NCBI RefSeq assembly: GCF_958298935.1
Contig: NC_084937.1
Coordinates: 29,645,568 to 29,709,567, forward strand
From: Phragmites australis
Taxonomy: Eukaryota; Streptophyta; Magnoliopsida; Poales; Poaceae
DNA length: 64,000 nt
Direction of reading: 5' to 3'
This document shows positions 19,932 to 32,333 of this stretch, in pieces. The notes beneath the pieces are model-generated. The model searched no databases, was not told where the DNA came from, and worked only from the letters and a program-made list of their open reading frames with translations. The position numbers were made by a program, and so were the translations under genes. Within the stretch, counting starts at the first letter, position 1. The number at the start of each line of letters is the position of its first letter.

Positions 19932-22620
19932 TGTCACGGCCTAGAGTTTCTAAAACCTGTAATTAAGTGCTAATGGGCATCATTAGCATCATTTGTTTTG
20001 TTTTGAGCAGTGTAGACATGTAATGTGAATTAAACCGAATTTGGTTAAACCAGGTTTAACTGATGCGTTGTAAAGCATCTCCCAAAACTTCTATGGAACA
20101 TAGGGCCGGTGACAATTTTAGAAATTAGTAGATGCCAGGAGGATAATATAAATGAATTTTCCCAAATTTTTGGGGATTATTTTAAAGGCATAAAAATCAA
20201 CACAAGTTAGAAAAGCTTGCCTCTTTGGAGAATTTTCATTTGAAATTGGTGCAAGCTTTTTGGGTCAAGCAAGGTAAAATGAATTAGTCATGATTTATAG
20301 AAGTCAACAAAATTTGTTCCACGAATTTTAGACCACAGTAAGACCTCCACTTTGATAACCAAAGTGGTGAAGATATTTCTTTGCCGGTTACTGTTCATGC
20401 GAGACCCACTCGTCATCCTCCCACCTCACCCAGCCGCGCTGCTTCCAGAGGTCGGCGCCGGCTTTGTTGACTTCCGCGGCTGGCAAACCCAACACGCCGT
20501 CGAGTCACCGGCCGAGCCTTCGAGTGGAAGCATCGTCGGCCTTACCCCCCCCCCCTGGACGCTCTCTCGTGGCTTCTCTCCTCTCTCTCCCTCCCTTGCT
20601 CTCCCTGTCGCCCAGCACACCACAGAGCAGAGCAGCATTGTGCTGCGCTGCCGGCCAAATCCGACGCGCCACCGGCAAGCTCCCTTGAGCTCGAGCCGCG
20701 AGAAGCGCTAAGGAGGATCATCGAAGCCTCTCCAACTAATCCCCGTGTGAATCCCCTCCCCTCTCGGTCGGATTTGGCGAGCTCATGTCGTCTTCCTCGG
20801 CGCCGGCGGCCTCCTTCCGCACCTCACCGTCGAGCTGCCTCGTTGCTGCTTCTTCGGCCCATTGAAGCGCTCGGTGAGCTTTCCGTCCCCCTTTTGAGTC
20901 TTGTGCGCGCGCTGGATTCTGTTTGGCCCGTCGCTGGCGTCGTTCTCCGCGGGAACCAGCCGCCGCCTTGCCATGGCGGTCGCCGTCGGCCTAATTTCCG
21001 TCGGGCCCGTCGTGAACTAGCTGCGCCCTTAGAACAGCATGCTTGCATAGAAGCTATAGGAGTCCCCGGCCGAATCAGTAGCGCCGCTGTTCGTCGTCGG
21101 CATGTTGAAACCGAGCCGCCGTCGTGCTTGCTCCGCCATGCGTCGCCGCTCGTTGTCTTCCGATCGTCTCCGGCGACCACTTGTGCCACCGAAGAGTCCC
21201 CCTAAGCGTGCTGGTGCTGTTGATGCCCTCGGCCGGCCGAAGTTCGCCGCCGATCGCCGCCGGTGAAGCCAGACCGTGCCGCCGGCACTGTGCAGCCCTG
21301 CCCCGGTCAATTTTGACCCGGGTCAAACCCGCCGGGCCCACTGTCAGCCTCAGTGGCTAGCCGGCCGGGTGTGCAAAGAGTATTGCGGGCATTTTTAATA
21401 ATCGGGAAACTCCAGAAAATACGAATTAGAATATTTGTTCAATGTTAAATCGGCTGGAATTTGTAAAATACATAGAAAATCGAATATATGTCCAAAAATT
21501 ATGAAACTAATTTTGTTGGCCTTGTATTATCATACTCTGCACATGAAAAATACTAGGTGTTATGAAATATATAATTAAATTTATTCAATTAATGAAATGT
21601 GTTTAATCTTCAATAATTCATAAACAAAATTTTGATAAGTCCAAAATTGGTAAATCCAATTTTGTTAGTCTTGTTAAATTATGCCATGTTCATTAAAAAT
21701 GCTGGGGTTTATGAAATGCTTACTGAGGATTAATGAGTTATCAAAATGGTTTCAATCTTTAAACATTTCATAATTGGTTGGTCCATAAATCGAATTGTGT
21801 AAATCCTATTAGTGGGTTCCCTGTTCACTTAAAAGAGTTACCCTCATGATAAGTATAGTTAGTTTTCTTTTAGGTTTAAGCTTAGAGTTAAGCTTAATCA
21901 ATCTAGGAAGTTGTTAAATGTTAAACAATAATTCAAATAAGGAAATCCTTAAGGCTTTTAACTCATGGCATAAGTGCATTGCATCTCCACTGTTGTCTTA
22001 CAGTGAAGCATCTTTCATTGCATGTCATTCATATTCATTACATTGCACGCGTGATTCTTTTAGGGAACTTCGACCCGGCGAACGAGGCGAACGAGTCTGT
22101 CCCCGGAGGTTCCCGCAGTGGTGATCGTGACTCAGGTAGCTGTGAGCAGCAGCTAGGGCAGCAAGGCAAGCATCGTTCATATTGCACCGTGTCTACTTTA
22201 AAATCTAATATGTTATCTACGCTTATGTATACATTGCATGTGTCGGGTACCGAGTTGGGTAGAACCTATGCCGATGCATTCTCCCATTCCGATCACATGT
22301 CATGTGTTATTCCTTGGAGCCTAGTGGTGTCGTCGCGGTCTAATTTTAGTTCGCTATGCTTAGTGGTACTTAGGCTTTCTGGTAGAAGTCGACGACGGCG
22401 TCCACCGTTGTCGCGAGCCTAGGGCTTGTTACTTGTTCACACTTGTGGTTGTGTTGATGATGAGTCGGTTGGTGAGTGGTGAGTTGAGACGAGGTGTGGG
22501 CGGTGTTAGGGGTGTCATCTGCTCACGAGGAGTCCTCAGGCAGTTCGAGGAGGGAACCCGAACACCGTAGACCGCTTGTACCGGTTAAGCACCGACCGTC
22601 GGTGTAGTCGGCTTTAGCAC
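19932..22620 (+). mobile_element. 3' LTR of the chromovirus element
   Basis: It starts TGTCACGGCC directly after a purine tract (GGGGGGAGGT), the normal order of polypurine tract and 3' LTR. It follows the integrase-chromodomain fragment. GC-rich middle (20.4-21.3 kb), AT-rich second half. The right end, about 22620, is a guess from composition and the loss of LTR-like sequence. Open frames in the GC-rich part on both strands are not genes. Confidence 0.65.
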
Positions 22621-22770
22621 TTACCTTACTCACCACATGCTGATATAATGGTAGGCGAGCTGATTACCTTCGCAGACGTGGTCATGTGGGCCTCGTCATA
22701 GACGGTGTGAGTCCGGTTTGAGTCCGGGCTTTTAGCGGTATTTTGCCCAAGAAAGAATGAAGGACAAAAC

Positions 22771-24246
22771 TTACGCGGTTGTGGGTCTTCGGTACTGCCA
22801 TCGTGCTGCCGGAATCCTGAACTCCGGGCTCGATGGCGCCGACCTGGAGTCCTCCCTCCTCCTCTTCCGCCGGGGGTTCTGCGGGGCCGCCGCCTGGTCT
22901 CCGGGCGCCGGATCGGGCCCAAGCAGAACAAGGCGCGGTTCCAGAACCGTAGATGCTGCCCCCGCCGATGGCCCCGCGCTGGGCGGCTGGCCGTCCCGGC
23001 TCTCCCCCTCGCCTGGCGATGGCGACGGTGGGGACTCCAGCATAGGAATGAAGAGCCGGGGGCGCTTCCCCCGATCCTCCGACGCCGGCGCCGCTCCGCT
23101 GCCGGCGCTGCCTCCTCCTCTGGTGCGACGGCTGCTGCTCGCAGCGGCCCCACTGCTGGCCTGCGGCTCGCCGCTCGCGGCGCCCGGGCCACCAGTCCGC
23201 GCCGGACCGCTTGTGGCCCCCTCGCCGGCCGCCTCATCCAACCCGGGGATCTCAGCGGCCTCGGGACTCCGGCACCTTGGCCGGTCGACCAACCCCTGGG
23301 AGTCGAACTCCGGCAGCTTCGCCTGGATCGCCACCCGCTCAGGATTGGTGCAGAGCACCATTTCTTTCCACGGGAGCTCCACCCGGCTCAGATCATCCAC
23401 CCCGGTCACCACCCGGAGCATGCCCCTCAACTCTGGCGTGCCCAGGTCCCAGTCCACGCCGATCTGGGTCCGGGTGATGTCCTCAGGCCCGGTGTAGATA
23501 CAGCAGGGCCGGGCCCGCTCCCGCAGGGGCGCCAAGCGGCGCCGCAGGAAATCCGCCACCACCATCACCGAGGTGAGCCCGGTGTCACGCAGGAACCCGA
23601 TGCGCTCGAAGACTGGCTCCAGCCGCGCATCCGACAGGGGCGGTACCTCCCAGGTCGCCTTCTGGGGCTCCGCCGCCACCTCCGGCAGGGTGAGACGGTC
23701 GTGGGGGTCGACGTCGACGTAGAACCAATCACGCCGTCACTCCTCCCACTTTCTTCACAGCACTTGGGGGATGTATCGCTCCCCCATGCCGTCCCACAGC
23801 CGGAAGCTGCAGCAGCCCGCGACGTCCGTGGTGGAGTAGCCCCTCTTCTTCCCGGCAGATCACAGCGCGAAGAAATGCCGAAAGAGTGTCACCGACAGCG
23901 CCACCCCCATGAACATCTCACAGAAGTGGGCGAAGACCGCCAGGATGATGACCGAGTTGGGGCTCAGGTGCACCAGCTGGATCCCATAGGTGTCGAGGAC
24001 TTGAAGGAAGAACGTGGAGAACGGCGGCACCATCCCGGCCGCCACGAAGGAGGTGAAGAGCACGATGCGCCTCGGGCGGTTGGTCGCCAACGGGAAGCTC
24101 GCCGGTGTCACCACCAGGGCCCTCTGCTGGCCCTCGGGGACCAGCAACTTCCGAATCTTCTCGGCCGCCTCCTCGTTCGACAGATGGGACTCCGGCAACA
24201 CGCTGTCTGGAGTCCTGTCGCGTCGGCTTCCTCCTGCTCTCGGCAT
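22771..24246 (-). pseudogene. Antisense extra ORF of a Tat-lineage gypsy element (Transposase_28-like)
   Basis: Two minus-strand frames, 24246-23860 and 23679-22771, read as pieces of one protein. The first has FTSFVAAGMVPPFSTFFLQ, LDTYGIQLVHLSPNSV and AVFAHFCEMFMGV, the signature of the 'putative gypsy type transposon' family (Pfam Transposase_28). The second continues with GVDWDLGTPELRGMLRV and a long Pro/Ser/Glu-rich tail. Grass Tat-lineage elements are known to carry an extra ORF between pol and the 3' LTR, often antisense. Here the LTR and PPT to the right (24778) are plus-strand, so this ORF is antisense to its element, as expected. The frame changes between the pieces, so it is probably broken, although an intron cannot be ruled out. 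Function is unknown. Confidence 0.75.
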
Positions 24247-24777
24247 TTCGTCGAGATGGGAGATGAACTGGACGGGGGGGAAGGGAAGAAGTTCTGATCG
24301 CCTGAGGAAAGTCTAAGGGCTCAAGAGCGCAAAGGAAGCAAGGGCTGGATCACGAGATGGCGTAAAGAGGAGGGCAGTTTGCTCCCCTCCTCCTTTTACA
24401 CCCCAAGGAATTCAAACGTCTCCTGCCACAGCACACTCGGTGGGACGGTTTCCTCGATCGACGCAACTGCTAGGCGGGTCTCCCACAGGTCGTGCGGTGT
24501 CAGCGGTTGCCAGGCGTATTTTTCTCGATTCGCGCGGCTGCAGCGCGTGCCGCCTACTCCGTCATCACGCACCGCCTGTCCTATTGTCATACCCTTCGGG
24601 AGTTGTGTGGACGCGCGTCCATTCGGCTCCCCGTTGGGCCGTACCAAAGGCCCAGACCAAAGGGACCACCTTCTGAAGACTCGCCATGTGGCGTCCGTGC
24701 CGGCTTTGGCCTCGTTCGCGACGAAGGGCCCATCCGCAATCTCTGGAACATTGCCTGCCAATGGGCCCGGGGGCTAC
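24247..24777 (+). other. Region between antisense ORF and PPT of the plus-strand Tat element
   Basis: No gene is seen. It ends in GGGCCCGGGGGCTAC, a polypurine-type tract touching the LTR start at 24778. Confidence 0.55.
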
Positions 24778-26207
24778 TGTCGGTGTATCAGGAACCGGGG
24801 GTCCCTGAAACTCGAGGCCGAGCCAGCCATTTGCCACATGGCACCATCCGTGGGATCTCTCCTGCAAGATGAGAAAAGATTAAGTCCCGAGAGAAGGCGC
24901 TCGGGGCCACAGTCAGTGGTCCCCAAGCACCCTAGTTTCCCGATGATCCATGGAATCCAAGTACCGGGAAGAAAGTGCTTAGGGAGGTGTACGGTCACCC
25001 CCGAGCACCCTAGTACCCCGACGACCAGAAGAGATAAGTTCCGAGAGAGAGTGCTCGGGGCTGCGTGCGGCAGCCCCTGAGCACTCGGATCCCCGAGGGT
25101 CCGTACAAGAGTGCTCGGGAGAGAGTGCTCGGGGCTGCGTGCGGCAGCCCCCGAGCACTCGGTTCCCTGAAGTTCCGTACAAGAGTACTCGGCAGCCCCC
25201 GAGTACTCGGCAGCCCCCGAGGACAAGGAAAGGCGTTCTCGGGAGAGAGTGCTCGGGGAGGTGAACAGTACACCCGAGCACTCGGTACCCCGACGACCCC
25301 GAAAGGCCCCCGAGGGGCCCGCCGATGAGGTGTCCACCAGTCAAAGGCCTGAGGCCGCATTTAATGAATATGCGTGGCCTGACACCCCCAACTGCTCCCG
25401 CCGCGCTCAGCGTCAGTTCCTGCCACGTTCTGGCAGAGAGGCGTGGGGTTATTAATTGCACAGGTCCCGTCCCGTGCTATCCGGCTTATCTTAGGATAAC
25501 GTCGTAAGGACCAAGGCACTTCGTCTGCCGCGCTGCTGTGGCAGGGGAATAAGACAGGGTGGGCACGCCGGTTGCTCTGCGGCTGCCCGGTGGGCCCTCT
25601 CCACGGCGCCCGTTACCAGGGCATTTATGGTGATGGATGACCGGGCGTGCGACGCATTTTCCACCCCCGGTCACTTCGTCCAGAGGAAATGATGACGCCC
25701 TTTCCATTTATGGTGTCTCGGAACTCGGGCCCCCTCCTTCCGTTCGGGGCATGTCGCGGCCGGCGAATACTTAAGGCAGCCGGCGGCCCAGAACCAAGGG
25801 GCAGAAAACGAATAGAGAAAGGGAGCTAGATAGAGAAAAAGACGGACGAAGAACACAGCACAAGAGAAACACGGCTAAGAAGTGAGTAGCATGAGACGGG
25901 CCGAAGAACCAGGAGCCCCAGTCTCTTAGATAGATCAAGATTCTTGTAACCAGCAACATCTTTGAGGGACTTCCTCGGGACAGTTATAGCATCCATACAG
26001 GAGTAGGGTATTGCGCCCCCGTGAGGCCCGAACCTGTCTAAATTCTGGTGCATTTACCTCTTCTTGCACTAGGTCACCACACCACCACCGGTCGTTGCAT
26101 TCATTCCCATTTATTTCTCCGACGAACTTATTCAGGATCATCCCCCCGACCGAATCTCTAAAAAGGGGTCTCTCGAGATCCCTGCGACTGGAGTTAATCC
26201 TCCGACA
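24778..26207 (+). mobile_element. LTR of Tat-lineage gypsy element, plus orientation
   Basis: It begins TGTCGGTGTATCAGGAACC and ends CCTCCGACA at 26207 (1430 bp). It belongs to the same family as the LTR at 31050-32333 but in the opposite orientation. It contains imperfect palindromic units of the GAGTGCTCGGGGCTG / CAGCCCCCGAGCACTC type at about 24890-25290. It abuts minus-strand integrase sequence on its right. Confidence 0.85.
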
Positions 26208-29200
26208 GGAGCCAAGAGTGAGCTCGGAGGTGAGGACCACCTCAACACCGTACACAAGGAAGAATGGCGTCTCCCCAGTGGCGCGGCTTGGCGTGGTCCG
26301 ATTGGCCCATAGCACAGCAGGTAGCTCGTCGATCCACCCTTTCACGTGCTTTGCGAGCACGTCGTAGGTCTGGGTTTTGAGCCCCTTTAGTATCTCAACA
26401 TTGGCACGCTCGACCTGCCCATTGCTCCGAGGATGAGCGACATAGGCGAAGCAGAGCTTGATGCCGAGGTCCTCGCAGTAGTCCCCGAACAGGGCACTTG
26501 TGAACTGAATGCCATTGTCGGTGATGATCCTGTTCGGGACGTCGAAGCGACTTGTGATACCGCGGATGAACTGAAGCGCCGTGTTCTTGGTGACCTTGAT
26601 GACTGGAACCGCCTCCGGTCACTTGGTGAATTTATCGATGGCGATGTAGAGGTACTCATAGCCCCCCGATTGCTCGGGGGAATGGACCCAGGATGTCCAG
26701 CCCCCAGACCGCGAAGGACCATGATAGGGGGATGGTGTGAAGAGATTGAGCTGGCTGGTGAATCTGCTTTGCGTGGAACTGGCACGCCCTGTAGCGCCAA
26801 ATCAACTCAGAAGCGTCCTGGAGAGCTGTAGGGTAGTAGAAACCTTGCCGAAAGGCCTTCCCGACCAGCGTGCGGAATGATGCATGGCCACCGCACTCGC
26901 CCTCATGGATCTTAGTGAGAAGCTCACCGCCTTCTGCCCGGGTGATGCATTTCAGGAGGACACCATCCGTGCCGCACCGGTAGAGACCCCCGTCTACTAT
27001 GGCATAGCGTTTGGACTGTCGTGCAATCCTCTAGGCAGAGGCATCATCCCCGGGAAGGAAATTTTCTTTCAAGTACCCTCGGATCTCATTGATCCACGAG
27101 GCATCTTGAGAACCGCCAGCAAGCGCAGCGCACTCGCCGGGTGGCGGCACCCTGACGGGGCTCCCCACTGAGGGCGCCGCCTGGGTCCCCTCAACTAGGC
27201 TCGAGGGATCCCCTTCATCCTGGTCGGTAGGCAGGATGGAAGGCCGTGTGAGCCTTTCTTCAAAGGCTCCGGCAAGGATGTGCGCACAGGAAGAGGCCAG
27301 GCGAGAAAGGTCATCGACCAGAGCGTTGTTGCGGCGAGATATGTACCGCAGCTCCAGGCTGTCAAAGTGCCTCTCCAGCCTCCTGACTTCCGCCACGTAC
27401 GCCGCCATTTGAGGATCCGTGCACTAGTACTCTTTTGACACTTGGTTGACCACCAGCTGGGAGTCTCCCTTGACCAGTAGGCGACAAATCCCGAGGCCTA
27501 CCGCAGCCCGGAGGCCAGCGATGAGGCCCTCATATTCCGCCATGTTATTGGTTGCTCGGAACTACAGCTGCACGACATATCGGAGTTCTTCACCCGTTGG
27601 GGAGGTGAGAACCACTCCGGCCCCCGTGCCTTTCAGCGTGAGGGATCCGTCGAATTGCATAACCCAGTACCCGGGCGCATCGTGCCCGGGATATGCGAAA
27701 ATCTCTTCTTGATCGACTTCGGGCACGGGCGTCCACTCCGCCACAAAGTCAGAGAGCGCCTGGCTTTTGATCGCTTGGCAGCTGACGAAGTGCAGATCAA
27801 ACTCCGCCAGCTCCACTGCCCACTTGACGATTCACCCAGTGCCTTCTCGGTTCCGGAGGATGGGCCCCAGCGGATACGTAGTAACCACCGAGACCTTGTG
27901 CACATGGAAGTAATGGCGCAGCTCCCGGGAAGCGACGAGCACGGCATAGAGCAGCTTCTGGGCTTAGGGGTACCTTGTCTTGGCATCTCAGAGGACTTCA
28001 CTGATGAAGTACACCGGTCGCTGCACACGGCGGGCTCAGATTGCGGCTTCACCCGAGGGCTTATCACAGCCGTCGAGCTCAGCGGTGTGGTCAGGGCTGG
28101 CCGAGTGCTCGGGCTCGACTCCCTGGTCGGGAGGAGCCAGGTGCTCGGGCTCAACTCCCTGCTCGGGAGGAGCCGCGAGGACTGGGGACTGCCCGGGGGC
28201 GGCCAGGAGCTGGGACCCAGCACCTTGCCCCGAGCTCTCATCACGCTCCACCACTAGTACCATGCTCACGACCTGAGGTGTGGCCGAGACGTAGAGCAGT
28301 AGAGGCTCACCCTCGGAGGGGGCCACCAGTACGGGCAGTAAGGTGAGATATTTCTTCAAGTCGCGGAAGGCCTGCTCGGCCTCCGACGTCCAGTCGAAGT
28401 GACTGGTCTTCTTTAGGAGTTTGAAGAGGGGGAGTCCTCGCTCCCCGAGCTTGGAGATGAAGCACTCGAGGGCCGCCATGCAGCCGGCGAGGCGCTGAAC
28501 TTCCTTGAGTCAAGTCGGGGGTCGCATTTGCTCGATGGCCCGGATCTTCTCTGGGTTGGCCTCGATTCCTCGGCTAGAGACCAAGAAACCGAGGAGCTTG
28601 CCCGCAGGCACCCTGAAGACACACTTCTCGGGGTTGAGCTTCAAGCGGGTAGTGTGGAGACTGTTGAAAGTCTCGGCCAGATCTTCCAGCAAGGTGGCGC
28701 GGTCTCGGGATTTAACCACGAGATCGTCGATGTAAGCCTCGATGTTGCGGCCAACCTGCAAATCAAGGGTAATACGCACGACGCGCTGGAAAGATGATCC
28801 AGTGTTGCGCAAACCAAATGGCATTGATAAATAACAATAAGTGCCCACCAGAGTGGTAAAGGAAGTTTTTTCTTCATCCTCTACGACCATGCGAATTTGG
28901 TGATAACTAGAGTTTGCATCTAAAAAACATAAAAGATCGCACCCCGCGGTTGCATCTACAATCTGATCTATGCGGGGTAAAGGAAAAAGATCTTTTGGGC
29001 AAGCCTTGTTTAAGTCGGTGTAGTTGACGCACATGCGGAGCTTGCCGTTGGCCTTCGGGACGACAACTGGGTTTGCCAGCCACTCGGGGTGGAGGACTTC
29101 TCGGACGAAGCCAGCGTCAAGGAGCTTACTTACTTGCTCCCGGATGAACTCCTGGCGCTCAGGCACCTGCCGCCGGACTTTCTGTCTCACCGTCGTGCGT

Positions 29201-29971
29201 CCAGGCGCACAGCAAGGTGGTGCTCAATCACCTCCCTAGGAATCCCGGGCATATCAGACGGCTGCCATGCAAACACGTCAATGCTAGCCTGGAGGAAGGT
29301 GACGAGAGCGCTTTCCTATTTGCCGCCCCAGGTCACAGCCGATTCGGACGACCTGGGAAGCGCCTTCGCCCACCACGACCTCCTTCATAGGAACGGAGGC
29401 GTTGGCAGTGAGTCGGGGTTTGGATGAAGAGGGTCCCGGGCCCCCTGGGTAACCTTCAACCTCAGCCCGAGTGAGACCAAGGCCGAGTATAGCTTCTCGG
29501 CGCAGGATACGGCGCTGCTGGTCTCGGTGGGCACGGAGATGGGGCCTGCTGGGCCCGGCATTTTCACCGTGAGGTATGCGTAGTGGGTGACCACCATGAA
29601 CCAAACGAGCGCCGGGCGCCCGAGGATGGCGTTGTAGGGGAGGGGGAGTTCCACAACATCGAAGATGACGTTCTCCGTCCGGAAGTTGTCCCAGCTCCTG
29701 AATGTTACGGGCAGCTCGACCTGCCCGAGGGGCAGGTAGTGCCCGGGCGTCACCCCGTAGAAGGGGAGCGACGGCTTTAGGCGAGGGGCAGGTAGTGCCC
29801 AGGCGTCACCCCGTAGAAGGGGAGCGATGGCTTTAGGCACCTCAAAGGCACCTGCAGCTTCTCGAAGGCCTCCCGAGAGAGAAGGTTTAGGCTTGCACCC
29901 CCGTCGATCAGGACCTTGCTGGCCTTTACGTTGCAGATGGTGGGGGACACTACCAGGGGTAGTCGCCCCAT
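26208..29971 (-). pseudogene. Tat-lineage gypsy pol (protease, RT, RNase H, second RNase H, integrase), broken
   Basis: Minus-strand order: protease (LIDGGASLNLL, about 29900; ILGRPALVWFM, about 29620), reverse transcriptase at 29190-28510 (PVVVPKANGKLRMCV, NYTDLNKACPKD, catalytic AYIDD), RT-linked RNase H at about 28479-28040, a second RNase H-like domain at about 27820-27300 (FDGSLTLKGTGAGVVL, ATNNMAEYEGL) and integrase (GLDILGPF, RIITDNGIQFTSALFGDY, SNGQVERANVEIL, ELPAVLWANRT). The second RNase H is a known Tat-lineage trait. Stops seen: TGA 28510-28512, TAG 27562-27564, TAG 27424-27426, TGA 26619-26621. A 56-bp tandem duplication (29727-29782/29783-29838) shifts the protease frame. The integrase is cut at 26208 where a plus-strand LTR abuts. 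Confidence 0.9.
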
Positions 29972-30153
29972 GCCTGCAATACCTGCGGGGTGGTCGGCCA
30001 GGCTGAACGTGATCGGGGAGTCCGACCACTTCAGGGGCCTTGGTTTTTATGCAGCGGCGGGAGGAGGGCGTGTACGCGCCTCCGTAGATAAAAGCGATGG
30101 TGTGCTCAAGCTCCTGAAAGCCGAGCTCTTGGTTGTCGGGGGCGGCTCTATCG

Positions 30154-31013
30154 TCACCCGATAGACTCGTCGTACTTCTCTGGCAGTTCTGGCCAGAACT
30201 TGGTGGGCCAGTTGACCCGGCGGAGCTCGCTGGTGAAGGCGTGGCAGCCTGTGCCGTACCCTGCTGCGCGGGCAATGCCTTTGGGCAGTGAACGCCAGCG
30301 AGCCGGGGAGCCCCAGGGGTCATGGGCCGGCATGGAGGAGGCCTGGTCCTCAGCTTCGACCTCATGCCGGGACTCTCGTTGGCGCTCAAGGGTGACGCGC
30401 GCATCTTCGATGGCCCTCCGCTCGTTGAGATGCAATCGGAGGTCCTGAGCCCCGGTAGTGGCCAGGGGGCCGACACTCCGCTTGGAGGCCCCCCGGCCAG
30501 TTCGGCCGCCACCTGAGGATGGACCGGCCTTGGTTGCGCCGTGGTGGGAGGTAGCCCGGAAGCTTTCGGCCAACACCTGACGATGAGCCGTGCCCACCAA
30601 GGCGGCCACCTCTGGAGCCAGCGACCCTCCGGGGTTTCCCCCGCCGTCTGGACTGGCGGGTGCCAGAGGAGAGCTTGCACCGCAAGCAGTGCGCTCCCAA
30701 GACAGGCATCGCCGAAGGCGAGCCTGCACCGTAACGACGCCCGACGCTGTCCAGATGTGGACCTCACGGCAGGAGTTTCTGCCACTTGATGAGGGTTAGG
30801 CGGCGCGCTTGCAAAGGCAGCGGTGGCCCTGCTGGGCCCAGCGTCATGGCCCTCATGAGAGGGGAGCGCCGTGCGGGCGAACTGTGGCTGCTGCAGAGGA
30901 GCAGCAGCGACTGGGGCCTCCAGTGCGAGGGGCTCCATTTCTTCACTGGAGCTGAAGTCGGTGCGTCGGAGACGATGGCCACTTGCCATTTTTTCTGTAG
31001 GAAAACAAAACAA
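30154..31013 (-). pseudogene. gag of the minus-strand Tat element, internally deleted
   Basis: Frames at 31013-29385 and 30729-30154 give pieces of a grass gypsy gag: an N-terminal Ala/Pro-rich part, then AFTSELRRVNWPTKF and PELPEKYDESIG, the start of the gag core. The core itself, normally more than 200 residues, is missing. The sequence passes quickly into the protease-proximal region (ELEHTIAFIYGG, about 30110). Frames are shifted relative to each other. It is non-functional, but its position between PBS and protease is the normal one. Confidence 0.75.
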
Positions 31014-31029
31014 ATTCAGGGATGCAACC

Positions 31030-31047
31030 CCCCTACCTGGCGCGCCA
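31030..31047 (-). other. Primer-binding site of the minus-strand Tat element
   Basis: TGGCGCGCCAGGTAGGGG on the minus strand, two bases inside the LTR end at 31050. It has the usual TGG start for pairing with a tRNA 3' end. Confidence 0.75.
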
Positions 31048-31049
31048 GC

Positions 31050-32333
31050 TGTCGGAGGGTGAACTCCTCAAGCAGGGATTCGGAGGGACCCCCTTTGAGA
31101 TTCGGCCGGGGGATGATTCTGAATCTGTTTTGCGGGTGAAATAAATGGGCGTAAATGCGAGGCAGGTGGGATGGAAGGATTGAATGCAGAATGCAGTAAA
31201 TGCACAGGAGGGATTTAGATAGGTTTGGGCTGCACTAAGCGTAATACCCTACTCCTATGTGTGTGCTATAAATGCTCTAAGAATGTCTCTCAGAGATGTT
31301 GCTGGTTACAAGAATATTTGTCTAGCCTAGAGCTTCGGGCTCCTTGTTCTTTGGTAATCTCAGCTTCTGTGCTCCAACTTGTCCAGATCTGCCTTGTCTC
31401 CGAAATCCCCCCTCTCCGGGGAGCCCGCCCTACCTTAAATACTCGCCGGCGATAGCGTGCCCAGAAAGGGAGGGCACGAGTTCCAAGGCGCCATAAATGG
31501 AAAGCAACCATCATGGGCTGCTACGCGAAGTGACGGGGAGGGTTGAAAATGCGCCCCCATCTGGTCTGTTCGTCATGATGTCGTTCTGTAACGGGCGCCA
31601 CGGGGAGGGCCCACTGGGCAGCCACTGTTTAGGCTTCGTGATGTTATCCCGAGGCACGCCGGATGACGCGGGATGGGACCTGTGCATTAAATGTCCCCAC
31701 GCCTCCCTGCCAGGCCATGACAGGGACTAACAGCAAGCGTAGCAGGAGCAGTTGGAAGTGACAGGCCATGCGCCCTCTTAAATGTGGCATCGGACCTTTC
31801 ACTGGTTGACACCTCACCGTTGGACCTCTATGGGGGCCACCGGTGAAGGACTTCTGAGGCCGTCGGGGAACCGAGTGCTCGGGGGTCACTGTTCACAGCC
31901 CTGAGCACTCTCTCCCGGATATGCCCTTTCTTGGTCCTCGGGAAACCGAGTGCTCGGGGGCCACTGTTCACGGCCCCGAGCACTCTCTCCCGGAATTGGC
32001 TGTTCGGGTCCTCGGGGAACCGAATGCTCAGGGGCCACTGCTCGTAGCCCCAAGCATCCTCTTCCCGGTACTCGACTTTTCTGGTCGTCGAGGGACTTGA
32101 GTGCTCAGGGGCCACTGTTCACAGCCCCGAGCACTCTCTTCCCAGCGCTTGGTCTTCTCGGGTCATCGGGGAACTCGGGTACTCGGGGACCACTGTTCAT
32201 GGCCCCGAGCACCCTCTCCCAGGACTTAGTCTTCTCGTACCTCACAGAGATAATCCCCTCGGGAGGGCACCACGTGGCAAACTGCTGATTTGGCCTCGAG
32301 ACTCGGGAACCCCTGGTTCCTGTGTCACCGACA
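31050..32333 (-). mobile_element. 5' LTR of the minus-strand Tat element
   Basis: On the minus strand it runs TGTCGGTGACACAGGAACC (32333) to CCCTCCGACA (31050), 1284 bp, followed by the PBS. At 31866-32222 it holds five units of about 75 bp, each an imperfect palindrome (GAGTGCTCGGGGGCCACTG ... CGGCCCCGAGCACTC). Confidence 0.88.

Noticed and set aside
20352..21360. Several 60-150-codon frames on both strands in the middle of the chromovirus LTR
   Set aside because: Composition by-products of a GC-rich LTR. They have no domain, and the LTR context explains the region.
23211..24316. Plus-strand frames opposite the antisense Tat ORF (for example 23701-24297)
   Set aside because: They are complements of the minus-strand protein, which carries the recognisable family motifs.
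24379..25507. Long frames on both strands (233, 187 and 160 codons) in the Tat LTR
   Set aside because: Caused by GC-rich palindromic repeats. They show only repetitive residue strings and overlap an LTR.
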